Source: Cymbomonas tetramitiformis (lineage: Eukaryota; Chlorophyta; Pyramimonadophyceae; Pyramimonadales; Pyramimonadaceae). From it: DNA of 64,000 nt. The stretch spans positions 62,001 to 126,000 of the forward strand of contig LGRX02033409.1 of NCBI GenBank assembly GCA_001247695.2. The letters are read 5' to 3'. A model generated the notes under the pieces. It searched no databases and was not told the DNA's origin. It saw only the letters and a list, made by a program, of their open reading frames with translations. This document shows positions 38,840-49,400 of the stretch, one piece after another; positions within the stretch are counted from its first letter, which is position 1; every line of letters begins with the position of its first letter. The translations under genes were made by a program, and so were the position numbers.

Positions 38840-39730
38840 TCATTTTCTGCGAATAGTGTGTTACTGGCTGCAGTCTGGTGGTGTCTGGTGGTGTCTGGTG
38901 GTGCTTGTGCACCAGTCACCAACAAGTCGTTTGCCAACTTCGCAGCCAGCAGCAAGAATTTTGACCTCAACAAGATCATCTCGCCATCTATCGCAACTTC
39001 CCCCCTTGCACCACTCCGCCAACGCTTGTTGGTGCATGGTGGTGCCACGCCTTTTACTCTGCTGGCACCTATTGCGCGCAGAGGCGCGTCTTGCCGCCTC
39101 CCCTCTCCGCGAATTCCGCATCTCGCCTCCCGCCTTGCCTACATCACCGCCTGGGACGCATTCGCTCTGGTGGTGCCAGGCCGTTTTTGGCTATGGCACC
39201 GCAAGGGCATTGGTTGACACCCCGCACCATTGTCGTTGGCGTTGGTCCTACACCATCGAGAGCAACGCCGCCGTCGGTCCGGATTGGCAAGACATTAGAA
39301 TCTTGCAGCCTGCCGGCCTGTTAGCTATTAGAATGTGAGGGCAGCGCCCTGTACACAATTGTGCTGCTAATTGGGCTGGAAAAGGCCCCTTAGGCCTTCA
39401 CAATCTATTAACTTTGGGTTAGGTTTAGGGAGCATGCATCTTGACATGGCCACTCACACCTTCGGGGTGAGGTGGTGTCATGGGGATTGGACTTTCCCCA
39501 CTGTATGGGGGAGTCCAGGTATCCCCTAGTTCACCCCCTGCCCTGAGTCACCCTGCCATTCTGCATTCTTCATCCTCTCATCTGTCACCGCTCCGACCGT
39601 TCCACACAGCATCCCATAAAACACCTTAGTATTCTATTTTATGCAGTCTTAGTTCGACCGGACCTCCGCGAGGTTTTCTGTGTTTCAGAGTTTAGCAATA
39701 CATTACTATCATATATATATTGCTGTTCTC
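38840..39730 (+). mobile_element. Partial LARD-like element with one LTR
   Basis: Related to 1-3192: CTGGTGGTGTCTGGTGGTG and GTGCACCAG... match near 2305, and CTCACACCTTCGGGGTGAGG in the LTR matches CTCACACCTTCAGGGTGAGG near 2930. The LTR starts TGTGAGGGCAGCGCCCTG at 39334 and runs to about 39730, where the Q-rich pseudogene begins. The left part and other LTR are missing. The two copies are well diverged. Confidence 0.65.
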
Positions 39731-39739
39731 GTCAAGCTC

Positions 39740-39905
39740 AGCCTTGCGCTTCTCAATCTCGGCCTTCACGACCTGTGTCTGCACTTCTAGTGCAGACAAC
39801 TTGGCCTCCCCCTGGAGCTGCACAGACGCCTCCTGCGTGGGTTGCTCTAAGCGCATCCCCTGAGGTTCCTGGGGGATGAGCGGCTGCTGCTGCGGGATCA
39901 GGAAT

Positions 39906-39956
<51 letters not shown>

Positions 39957-40996
39957 GGCGGCGGCGGCTCCTGCTCTTGCAAATGCCGCGGCTGTTGCTG
40001 CTGCATGTGCTGCTGTCGCTGCTGGGGCGCCTGCTGCGAAAAGTGGCTCGCCATGAACGATATTGGCGTCGTCCCACCTGTCACGAACTGGCCCAATTCT
40101 TGCAAGCCAGCCGCCGCTGACATGATTTGCGACCCCTGCAAGGGGGTTGGCTCCATATTAGCGAACAGGGCCTGAGGCAAAGGGGACCCTGAGGTTCCCC
40201 CGCTGGAGAATGAAGGCAGCCTGCAGGTCATCGAACTGCATGTCAATCTCCTCAGCGCCCTCCTCCTCCCTGTCCGCTGACGGCTCCTCCCCACCTCGAC
40301 TAACCCCGCTTCGGAGTTGATTGGGGAAGTGGGAAGGCGGAGGAGAAGCCTTCCTCTTCATCGGCCCCCCGCTCTTCCCCTTGCCCGCCTTCCCCTTGCC
40401 CGCTGCGGCATTCGCCTTCTGTTGCACAGAATTTCCCCCCGCTGGTTTTCGCACTGGGCCGCGTGCTTGGGGCAGCAGCAGCAGCAGACTTAGCCTGTCT
40501 TCCACCACGAGTGTTGGGAGCGGTGGAAGGGGCTGCGGCTGGGGCGGCTGGGGCGGCTGGGGCGGCTGGGGCGGATGTGGCGGAGGCAACGTAGAACAAG
40601 GCCTTGAGCCCCCCTTCAAAGAAGTCCCCCACGCCCCACCTTCCGGATCGCGCTGTGACTCGTCAGCTTGTCGATCCTTCCCGCCCGTGCCGCCACCTTG
40701 AAGGCCTCCTCCAGCCAGCTGGGTAGCTCGAGCCGCCTTTCGTACTCGGCGGTCTTGGCGGAGTCGTTCAGCTTGGCCCTGGCGTTCAACTTGCTGAGGG
40801 TGAACAAAGTCACCCTCCGCGCCGATGCCTGCCCCGCCGGCACGTCCCCCACGATTGGCCAAGGCCCGTAGACCCACATCACCAGACCGGGTCCGGGAAA
40901 GATCGGGCTACACTCCACCACCCTCTCCCCCTTGGTCTGCCTCGGACGAAGAGGAGTTCGGCCCCCCCTGCAGACGGTGGCCCTATGTGGACCCAC
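39740..40996 (-). pseudogene. Unrecognised protein, frameshifted, Gln-rich C-terminus
   Basis: Protein-like text moves between minus-strand frames: LVMWVYGPWPIVGDVP...LPSWLEEAFKVAARAGRIDKL (about 40640-40910), FFEGGLKALFYVASAT with Ala/Pro repeats (about 40500-40620), DMQFDDLQAAFILQRG (about 40200-40245), then QALFANMEPTPLQGSQIM and a Gln tract near 39910-39960, ending in a coiled-coil-like Glu/Lys segment. At least two frameshifts break it. I do not recognise the family. Length and layout suggest a regulatory or element-associated protein, but nothing decides. Confidence 0.4.
39911..39955. repeat. (CTG)15 microsatellite
   Basis: Fifteen uninterrupted CTG triplets followed by CGG repeats. 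On the minus strand this reads CAG and encodes the Gln tract of the pseudogene. Confidence 0.95.
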
Positions 40997-41580
40997 CCTA
41001 GCCTCCTTCCTCAGAACCCTCCACCGGTTGACACCACACCTGCAGCCCCAGGACCCTATCCACCCCAGCAGCTGCCACCACCCCCAAACCAGCAGCTGCC
41101 ACCGTTCTCAGCTCAGATGCCACAGCCTTCACAGCAACAGCCCACGGAGCCCCAGCAGCTATGAGAGATCCCCCCTTCTCACCAGCAGCTGTTCGAGACA
41201 CTCCTCTCACTTACACCTCAGCAGCCACCTCAGCTTTTACCTCCGGTTCCACCTCAGCAGTTCCAACAGTTACCTCCAGTGCCATCTCAGCACCCATTCC
41301 GACACTTACCTCCAGAGCCATTTCAGCAACCGTTCCAACAGCCACAGGAACTACTGCGGGCAGACCTGCAGCAATGCCCCCCCCCCTACCGTCTCAGAAC
41401 CCCTCCACAATAGACACACAGCCAGAACCTGCGTGTGTCTTAAGCTTAGGGATCACCTCCACAACACACGGAACTGCCACCACCATCACCACCATCACCA
41501 CCACACTCTCCTCACCAATCCCAACAGCACCCAGAGGACACCTCACAGTCTAACCCTTCCAGAGGTACCCACTCCCTACG
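40997..41580 (+). other. Pro/Gln/Ser/Thr-rich low-complexity region
   Basis: All plus-strand frames are low-complexity. One reads PPQQLPPPPNQQLPP and another LLPPVPPQQFQQLPPVPSQ. A CACCATCACCACCATCACC run lies at 41475-41510. Proline-rich coding is possible, but no start, splice sites or domain support a gene. Confidence 0.4.
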
Positions 41581-41589
41581 GTCCTGGAA

Positions 41590-42050
41590 AACGTTAGCAT
41601 GCTGCTAACGACATACTAAAGACATGCTAAAGACATGCTACGACATGCTAACGCCAGATATGTGTTAGCATGTGTGTTAACGGCATGCTAAAGCCCCACA
41701 GGCCTGTTAGCATGTCCATGCTAAAGACATGCTAACGCCACTGAGCCTTAAGTATGTGTTCGCGCCAACTGGAGGGGGAGTGAGTGGTGAGGCTTGTGGG
41801 GGTGCGTAGATCACCAGGAACATGGTATATGGTGATTAGAAGGGCAGGGGAAGGATATGCCACGGAGTATGATGCGATTCGGGTCAGTTGGTAAGCGAGA
41901 GTAATTCCTCGGAAAGGTAGGAACGCGTTAGCATGTGATTAGTATGTCGTTAGCATGCCGATAGCACGTATGCGTTAGCATGTGTTTATCACACATTTAG
42001 CATGCTACAGACATGCTAACGCCACTGAGCCTTAAGTATGTGTTGTAGGG
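41590..42050. repeat. Cluster of GACATGCTAA / GTTAGCATG direct and inverted short repeats
   Basis: GCATGCTAA and its complement TTAGCATGC recur about 15 times in 41593-41740 and 41925-42020. A longer phrase GACATGCTAACGCCACTGAG CCTTAAGTATGTGTT occurs at 41727-41761 and 42010-42044. Confidence 0.85.
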
Positions 42051-42773
42051 ATGGCGCGCTCATCCTAATTGCCGCGTTGGCACAGGCTAGCTAATGCAAA
42101 ACAATCGGCTGGCATATGCCAGCGCGCGGCAAGCTGGTGCCATGAGGGGACCTTGTTAGTTGGCACTGCCTAGCCTGTGCCAAAATCGGCTGGCATATGC
42201 CAGCGGCTCGCTGGTGCCGTACCATATATACGTATCACCTGTCATGTCATCGCAGGTGCATGCTCGACTTCAGTGACCGAACATATTGCTGCACCCATGT
42301 GACATCACTGTTAAGGTAGTGTAAGCTTAGCCAGCTCTCATCACCATCCGTCTTCGTACGGTAACGGGATACGGTTTCGTGGGCCTCTGCGTGGTTATAC
42401 AGTCGGTGATGGTTATACTGTAGCATACGCGTTTCTCAGTGTAGGTGGATGGGCCCGCCTACTCGCTTCCACTGTGAGCGACTATTGCCAAGTGACGACT
42501 GCTACCACGTGGTTCTTCTCAAATTATTTGAAGCCCTTCACGGTAAGTACTTATTCGAGAAACCCCATACCATCAATGATATTAAATGGGACGTACCACA
42601 TCAAGACTGGCCCACCAATTGCCAATGCCACCAGTGATGAATATTTTTCCCAGACCCGCCAGGCAAACCCAGAAGATGCCTATGTATAGCCATTCGATCA
42701 GAACACGATGGATAACGTGCCAGTTCATCAAGATGGCTCCGCACGAAGTACTTTCACGTGGTGGTAACTAGGC
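42051..42773. other. Intergenic, no gene recognised
   Basis: A palindromic pair GGCTGGCATATGCCAGC occurs twice (about 42108 and 42190), with GGTGCCATGAGG and GTGCCGTACC nearby. Short plus-strand frames at 42449-42771 have no known domain. Confidence 0.45.
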
Positions 42774-42784
42774 AAGCGTTTTCA

Positions 42785-45700
42785 AAGAAAAAAGAAAAAA
42801 GAAAAAGAGACACCCTTGGACAGGGTGTGGGGCTTTGTGAGTCCCCTTGACTCTTACTTCTTTTTTCCTTAGTCTGGTTCCTTGTCTACTTTTTTCCTAT
42901 ATAGTCTGTTGAGGCTTACTGCATATCCTGTAGCTAGGTCGTGTATTTTCTTGAGTAGGTGTAGGGCTTCCTGTTTATCAAATCCTAAATGTTTGGTCAG
43001 TATTTTCTCCGTGTGCTCATATATCGTTCCCGTGTTGCCGAATACCATCACGTGTAGCGTCACTTTGTACCCATATAGTTCCAGTAGCTTTACCAGCGGT
43101 GTGTATTTTGTGTACTTTGTCTTTAGTGCTTCTTCCCAGCTCATTTCGTCTGTGTACGTTACCTCTATCAGGTGTATGTGACCCGCTTCTGCCATTGCCT
43201 TTTGGTGTGTGTACCCAGGCTGCTCGTTCCCCTTCTCAGTTCCCTCCAGCATCACTATGTCCACATAGTGTGGTATGGTGTCCTTTCCGTGCTCTGGTGC
43301 TGGTGTGTTTCGTCCGTCCAGTCTGCATTGCCCCCTTGTGAGCAGGAAGTCTTCTATTGGTCTCCCATTGTTCATTCCCTTCCCTTTTTTCCCCGCATGT
43401 GTTCTTATTACACATCCTCCTTTCCTGCCTTTGCTAATTGCCTTTGCTATCATTTTGGTGGTCTCATCCGACCTGCTTATTACCATGTTCTTTATTTCCC
43501 TTTCTGTGCATCCTCCTAGCACATGAGCTGTGCGTATGAAGCCTCCCGCGTTTACTTGCCTGGGCATCCCGCAGCATTTGCATTTTTGCGCCCTTCCCCC
43601 TCCTTGCTGTTTCTTGTACGGTCCTGCCGGTAGCTTGTTTGCCCGGCATCTTAGCAGGACTGTCACATCATGCTCGTTTAGGTATTCTGTTCCTTTTTTC
43701 CAGTATTCATTAGAGAGCTTGTGCATGGCTTTATCACCTTTCAGGTGCTGCATGTACTTTTCTGGCTTTTCTCTTGTTGCTGTCAGTATTTTTTCTATCG
43801 AGTTCCTCCTCCATTCCCTCTCTTGGTATGCTTCCTTTTGCGCTGCTTCCTGCTGTTGTACCATTTCTTGGAGTGCTCTCCATTCTTCCTGTGCTTCCTC
43901 CTGTTGTTGGGCCATTTCGCTGAGCTCGGCTGCAGTGTCCTGCTGTGTTGTCATGCCCTTGTTCTGTGCTTCCGGTAGCTTTAGTTCCTGTGTTGGCCCT
44001 CTTGCAGCTTCTCCTTGAACTTCTCTTTGCCCTTCAACTTCCCGTAGGGCTGGTTGGTCGGGTTCTGTCTGGCTTCGGGTTCTTCTTCGTTTTTGTCTTT
44101 TTCCTTGTCCTAATGCCTCCTCCTTCAGTATTGTTCTTGTCTCCTCTGCCTCGTCCTTACTCAATCCTACTTCTCGTGTGTTCTCTTGCCCGTGCCCCCT
44201 CTTTTGTTTGGCTTGTTGCACTGTTTGCACTTGCTGCTCCTGTATTAGTGCCTCCTCCCCTTGCCGTTCCATCCACTGGAGTTCCAGTTCCTCTTCCTGC
44301 TCCTGTTGCCATTCTGGTTCGTCTGGCCAGGTGTCTGCCCATGCTTCTACTATTTCTATTTCTGTAGGCTCCCGACTTTTCTGTGCATACTCTGCCTCCA
44401 TCCTCTCAATGCGTTGTCTTTTGGTCTCCCATTTTTCGGGCCCAGTTTCTAGTTTCCTTTTTAGTCTTTGTATTATGTTTGTTTCTCCCGTCATTTTTGC
44501 CTCCCTTACCTTTTTTGTTACATGGTTGAGTATTGCTTGGTGTCCTTCCAGTTGTCTACCTGTGGCCTCACATATTGCCAGTAGCATCATTGTATCTGTG
44601 TTGTCGTGGTTAAGGCTGTATTCCCCCTCTTCACAGGCCTTTTTTGCCACCTCGTCCGCCATTTCATTCCCATGTATTCCAACATGCGCTTTAACCTTGT
44701 ATAGGGCCACCTTTGTTCCCTCCAAGTTTAGCATTTGTATCTGCTTCAGTGTTTTCCACAGTATGTCCCTGTGTACATGCCTTTCCAGCATGTGCGGCCT
44801 TCTCTTCATGTTTTGTATTTGGTATAGTGAGGTTAGACTGTCCGTACATATGCTGACTTTTTCCTTTCCCGAGTTTGAGTCTAGTGTTAGTGCCATATAT
44901 ATGGCAGTGAGCTCCGCCCTGTTAACAGTTTGGCAGCGTCTTGTCCATCTCTGCATGTGGCTCGCCGCCCGTCCCCCTCTTGGGTCCCAGACTCCTGCCG
45001 CCGTTACTTCCTCGACTTCCCCGTTTTCCTTTTTGACTTTCCTTTGGCTGCCATCTGTGTAGACCATATCGTTTTTGTTATGCCTCCTGTGGGGCTCTGG
45101 GTATCCCTTTCCGTGGTTGTCCCACCTGCTTTCTGGTGGTAATTCGGCTTTCTCTATTTCACCCCTTTCCCATTGTAGCCATTGGTCCCTGTTTATATCT
45201 TCTTCTGTTGTGTCTGGGCCCGTAAACTGTAGTGCCCACCTTCTTAGGGCGTCCCTGTTTATTTCCTCTCTGCTCCATGTGGTGTTGGCTCTTAGTACGT
45301 CCATAGTCGTTGGCCTCGGCCCCCTGTCCCCTCCTCTGTGTTCCCCTTCTTTTTTCCTATCTTCCATCCAGCGGTCAATTATTTCCTCTGTGTGGTTTTC
45401 CAGGTGTTCGCTTGGCATTGCTTGCATGACCGGTAGTTCATGGTTTGTCCATGGCGCTGGGTCTATGACGCAATCCTTCTCCCATTCTGTAATTGACGTG
45501 GGTCGCCTGTCTGCATCTCTGAGGGTAAGAGGCCTGTGCATGTAGCATGCTCTGCCTATCGTCCTGACTTTGCTTTGCGGGCATTTGAGAAGGGCCTTGC
45601 TGAATATGTCGTGGGTTTTAAGTGCGTCCGGGCAGTATTTCCTCCATCCTGCCGCGTTCGCTACTATCAGTATTCTCATGTTCCAGTTGCATTGTTTGGG

Positions 45701-46018
45701 TTTTTGTAGGTTTCCTTGCATCCAGTGGTCAGGTGGCAGGAAGGTGAACTGCCCTTCCTTTATCTCAAGCAGCTCGTGTACCCTGTATCCCATGTGCTTG
45801 TTCAGCAGTTTTCTATACGGGCTTTTGGCATATGTGGGGTATATCCCTACCCCCAGGACGGGTTCTGCTGTTTTTGTGGAGTTAATTGCCTTTTTCAGTG
45901 CCTTATAGAGGTCCCCTGCTGTATACTCCGGGTTAAATTGGTATGACCCCAGTTTTTCCCATTGCTCCTCCCATGCCGATCCTACAGCCCCAAATACCGA
46001 GTCTCGTGGGTGGGAATA
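42785..46018 (-). mobile_element. 5'-truncated non-LTR retrotransposon with RNase H and restriction-like endonuclease
   Basis: The target duplication AAGCGTTTTCA occurs at 42774-42784 and 46019-46029. The minus-strand body is one open frame ending at 42869, followed by a short 3' tail with stem ACACCCTGTCCAAGGGTGT and a T/C-rich (TTTTTC)n terminus. The missing 5' side would have held the RT. Domains fit the RLE-bearing clade with RNase H (Dualen/RandI-like), as an inference. Confidence 0.85.
42869..46018 (-). CDS. Non-LTR ORF2 C-terminal part: RNase H, coiled coil, CCHC, PD-(D/E)xK nuclease
   Basis: About 1,049 residues open to the truncation point; the frame has no true start because the element is cut. 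RNase H at about 325-470: YTDGSQRK, NRAELTAIYMAL, CTDSLTSL, VKAHVGIHGNEMADEVAKKA. Then about 250 residues of Glu/Gln-rich coiled coil with a KRQKRRRTRS basic patch. A Cys/His cluster CKCCGMP...HVLGGC (about 830) is followed by VDIVMLEGTE...HLIEVTYTDEMSW...KYTKYTPL near 930-985, which fits the restriction-like endonuclease seen in R2-type elements. The enzyme would nick target DNA to prime reverse transcription. RT is absent, so this copy is dead although the frame is unbroken. Confidence 0.8.
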   Translation of the reverse strand, partial: YSHPRDSVFGAVGSAWEEQWEKLGSYQFNPEYTAGDLYKALKKAINSTKTAEPVLGVGIYPTYAKSPYRKLLNKHMGYRVHELLEIKEGQFTFLPPDHWMQGNLQKPKQCNWNMRILIVANAAGWRKYCPDALKTHDIFSKALLKCPQSKVRTIGRACYMHRPLTLRDADRRPTSITEWEKDCVIDPAPWTNHELPVMQAMPSEHLENHTEEIIDRWMEDRKKEGEHRGGDRGPRPTTMDVLRANTTWSREEINRDALRRWALQFTGPDTTEEDINRDQWLQWERGEIEKAELPPESRWDNHGKGYPEPHRRHNKNDMVYTDGSQRKVKKENGEVEEVTAAGVWDPRGGRAASHMQRWTRRCQTVNRAELTAIYMALTLDSNSGKEKVSICTDSLTSLYQIQNMKRRPHMLERHVHRDILWKTLKQIQMLNLEGTKVALYKVKAHVGIHGNEMADEVAKKACEEGEYSLNHDNTDTMMLLAICEATGRQLEGHQAILNHVTKKVREAKMTGETNIIQRLKRKLETGPEKWETKRQRIERMEAEYAQKSREPTEIEIVEAWADTWPDEPEWQQEQEEELELQWMERQGEEALIQEQQVQTVQQAKQKRGHGQENTREVGLSKDEAEETRTILKEEALGQGKRQKRRRTRSQTEPDQPALREVEGQREVQGEAARGPTQELKLPEAQNKGMTTQQDTAAELSEMAQQQEEAQEEWRALQEMVQQQEAAQKEAYQEREWRRNSIEKILTATREKPEKYMQHLKGDKAMHKLSNEYWKKGTEYLNEHDVTVLLRCRANKLPAGPYKKQQGGGRAQKCKCCGMPRQVNAGGFIRTAHVLGGCTEREIKNMVISRSDETTKMIAKAISKGRKGGCVIRTHAGKKGKGMNNGRPIEDFLLTRGQCRLDGRNTPAPEHGKDTIPHYVDIVMLEGTEKGNEQPGYTHQKAMAEAGHIHLIEVTYTDEMSWEEALKTKYTKYTPLVKLLELYGYKVTLHVMVFGNTGTIYEHTEKILTKHLGFDKQEALHLLKKIHDLATGYAVSLNRLYRKKVDKEPD

Positions 46019-46029
46019 AAGCGTTTTCA

Positions 46030-46440
46030 CCTCGGTAGACTTTATTGAATCATACTTTTGGAAAACATTCTGCTGTTATTTGATCTTCCGAACCCCGTGT
46101 AAGGCTCCAGTCAGGCCACCGTTCGTTAAAAGTAGCTGCATCACTGCAATTTGAGCGATTTTGCAATGAAAAACTACCCAACAATACTTACTTAGCGGGG
46201 TTAAGACCGAATGTGCGTGGTCGTAGTAGATTGTGTGGGCGACTACAGTTTGCAACAGGGCAAGCATGCTCGGATACAAGTTGCACGGGACAAGCTCGGA
46301 TCCGCACGTTTCAATGCATGCGGCTTGTTATGCCGGGGGCGCATCAAGCAGACCTATCTTTACAATGAATTGATACTCGTGACTTTACACTTACCAAACC
46401 AGTATATCCGGACGCACAAAGGCTAAACCTGAGCCCCCGG
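46030..46440. other. Spacer between non-LTR element and giant gene
   Basis: Probably the 3' untranslated region of the minus-strand giant gene. CTAAACCTGAGCC is duplicated at 46424 and 46441. No gene is seen. Confidence 0.45.
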
Positions 46441-49400
46441 CTAAACCTGAGCCACTCCTGTCAGCTTCTTTCTTAAAATGGTATTCATCGACGAAAGTTG
46501 CTCCTTATAGTCTTCAGAAATGATGTATGCGGTTCTTGCTATTAGCACCGCTTGATATACGCCCAAATAGATTCCCAACGGGTTGAAGACGTCATCACTG
46601 CCAGAAAACCCCTGCTTTGCTGCCATGACGAGCAAGGATTGCAGCTGAGCCAGCTGTATTCCCTCCCAAGCAATATCCCTCGGTATCCCCCGAATATGTC
46701 CAATGCGTATGCAACATTCTGAAAATCGCTTCTTATCATTATCGTGACTCGGTTGGCGAAAAGGCACAACATCTACTTTTACAGCAAACATTTGAGACTG
46801 CTGCCCAAAATCGCCCTTGAGCAACTCCCCAGAAGTCAACTCACTCCGAGTCGGGTAAGGCCTACGAATCAACGCTCCTTCTCAAGCATTGCACTGAAAA
46901 TGTTGGCTATCGTTGATATCTGTAATCCCGCGGCAAATCAACGCTCCTTCTCAAGCATTGCACTGCAAATGTTGGCTATCGTTGATATCTGTAATCCCGC
47001 GGCCAATTGCGGTTTCAACATCTTCAACAGCTTCAAGGCGCGTGGGAGGATACATTAATCCGAAAGCTCTGCCATTTGAGCAGGATCAGAATCTGCGTGT
47101 TCTTTTCTCAGCAGGGAATTGCAGCTCCGTCAATCACAATGCTGTGGATCATGAAGCTCTCCGTGCCACTCCGGCAGAGAAGATTCGCATTGCGCGGCGA
47201 ATGAGACAGCGCTCATGCTCGTCTGTAAACAGAAGATTCACACTGCGCTGTGAATACACGACCGGGGACGCCAACCTACCAAGAAGAAAATCTGGTAAAG
47301 GTTCGCAGTCTCGTCGATGAAGGGCTTGATGTAAGCGTTGATGCATATGACGTTGGCGGTGACAAGGATGGCGTAGAGCACAGGGATCGCCGGATCAATT
47401 TGCGACAAGGGCACAACCATCGATGTTTGAAACAATTTGAACAACATTTGGTACCCGGCAAATGCGCCGAGTCCTGGCCGATATATTTTGAGGTAAAGCC
47501 CTATTGTGCTCTGGACCCTTGGATGCATCATCATGGAATCCACCCCCATCTCGCCATTCTCGTCGATCTCAATCACCGGCGTCACAGTACGCTCCATGCC
47601 TCGGTGTATGACCACAATGTCCGGAGCGATCTCCTGCAACCACAGCAACCAGCACAGCGCCAGTCACCCATTCCCCATTGCCCCGCGACGCATCAGTGCT
47701 TCGGCGAGCAGGTGTCAACATGTGCTGCATGATTCAGGCGGCACCTGGGAAATACTTCAACCCGCTAGAAGCGCATATCGGCTTCCGGCTTCTGTCATGC
47801 CTCGAGATGACAGAAGGATGGCAAATCAGCTCAAAGATGATCTTCGAATGCAAGGCGAGGGTAAGGGCGAGGGTCTGGATAGGTTCAAGGTTGGGGATCC
47901 GCCTGGGGTTACGTTCAAAGGTCCATGTTTGATACCGCTTCCACCGAGGGACGTGGAATCACTGAGGGTTAGGCCGAAAACGTGTCGATATCTAACACAT
48001 AACAAAATCGCATCCTGAATATGGAAAGCGTAATCAAAATGCATGGTTTTGGCTTAACAATTGGTGATTCCAGACCCCTCTCTGCCATATTTGCGTTATT
48101 CGGAGAGAGCGGTACCTTTTGGTCTTCACCGCATTCGTACGCGGTGAATGACCGCTTCGTCGACTTTCTCTCAAGCGTGCGCTGTTCCTGCACTGAGCTG
48201 GGATCCTGGTAGCGATAGAGCTTCTCTTCATGAATATAAAGAAACTCGCCGGTGGTGCTGCACTTCACCTTCCTGTATCTGCTCAGCACAAACCATCCCC
48301 AACGAAATCTCACCGGGTACTGTCCAGAAGTGTGCTGGAAGATCACCGGAAGAGCTCCGAAGCTCGGATAGCGTCGACAAAAGGAGGATGCGTCTGCGCA
48401 GAGCGCTCTATATATAAACAACGACACCACCAGGCAGTCTGCACGACCGGAGAAGAGTGGCAGAAGCGCCCATCCATCCTCATGTGTTACCCAACGCATC
48501 GGCCCGAGGGGCGGGATCGGCGCGAAGCCGGGTTGCAGCCAGTACCGGCGTAAAAACTCTGGGAGGAAGATGAGAATGGCAGGGAACCCAATGGTGTACA
48601 ATACGATGACGCAGACGGATATGCAGGCATGGATGTACCACTTATACGTGAAGCACTCCACCGTCAGATCTGGGGCCTGCACAACGGAAAGGGGCCCGAT
48701 GCAAGCCATTCAGTGTGAAGAGCTAAACCCTAAACCTCAACGCTAAACGCTGAACCCTATTTTACATGCCGTGCCTGGAAGCCATTCAGTGTGAAGAGCT
48801 AAACCCTAAACCTCAACGCTAAACGCTGAACCCTATTTTATGCCGTGCCTGGAAGCCATTCAGTGTGAAGAGCTAAACCCTAAACCTCAACGCTAAACGC
48901 TGAACCCTATCTTACATGCCGTGCCTGGAAGCCATTCAGTGTGAAGAGCTAAACCCTAAACCTCAACGCTAAACGCTGAACCCTATTGTACATGCCGTGC
49001 CTGGCAGCCGCCTGAAAGCAGGTGGGTGAGAAAACGTAGGGTGGGACAGGGCGGTATGCCAGAGATTGCTCATACAAACAAGGCCTGCGACGCCGCGCTC
49101 CTCTAAGGCCCTTTTATATACGGCCCCCCTCGTTACAACATGGACCGAAGGCCTTATCCGTATACAGAATGCTAGAAAGAGAACTGGTGTGAAGGGGGTC
49201 TGAGGGGCACCAGCCACGATGTGGAATGCTCGGTGTAGTAGATCGTTCTGCAGTTGAACAGCTGAAAGCAGGTCGTGCCGCACGATGTGTGCAGTAGCAT
49301 CATCAAGTTGCTCAGCACGATGGCAATCATTTTGCTTGACGAATGGGCAACGTCCTCGTGACCGGGCTCCGTCTGACCGCACTGCGTACGAGGGGTGCCA

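Noticed and set aside
43530..45545. Several plus-strand Cys/Ser/Phe-rich frames opposite the non-LTR ORF
   Set aside because: They are complements of the Glu/Gln/Lys-rich minus-strand ORF with recognised RNase H and nuclease motifs.
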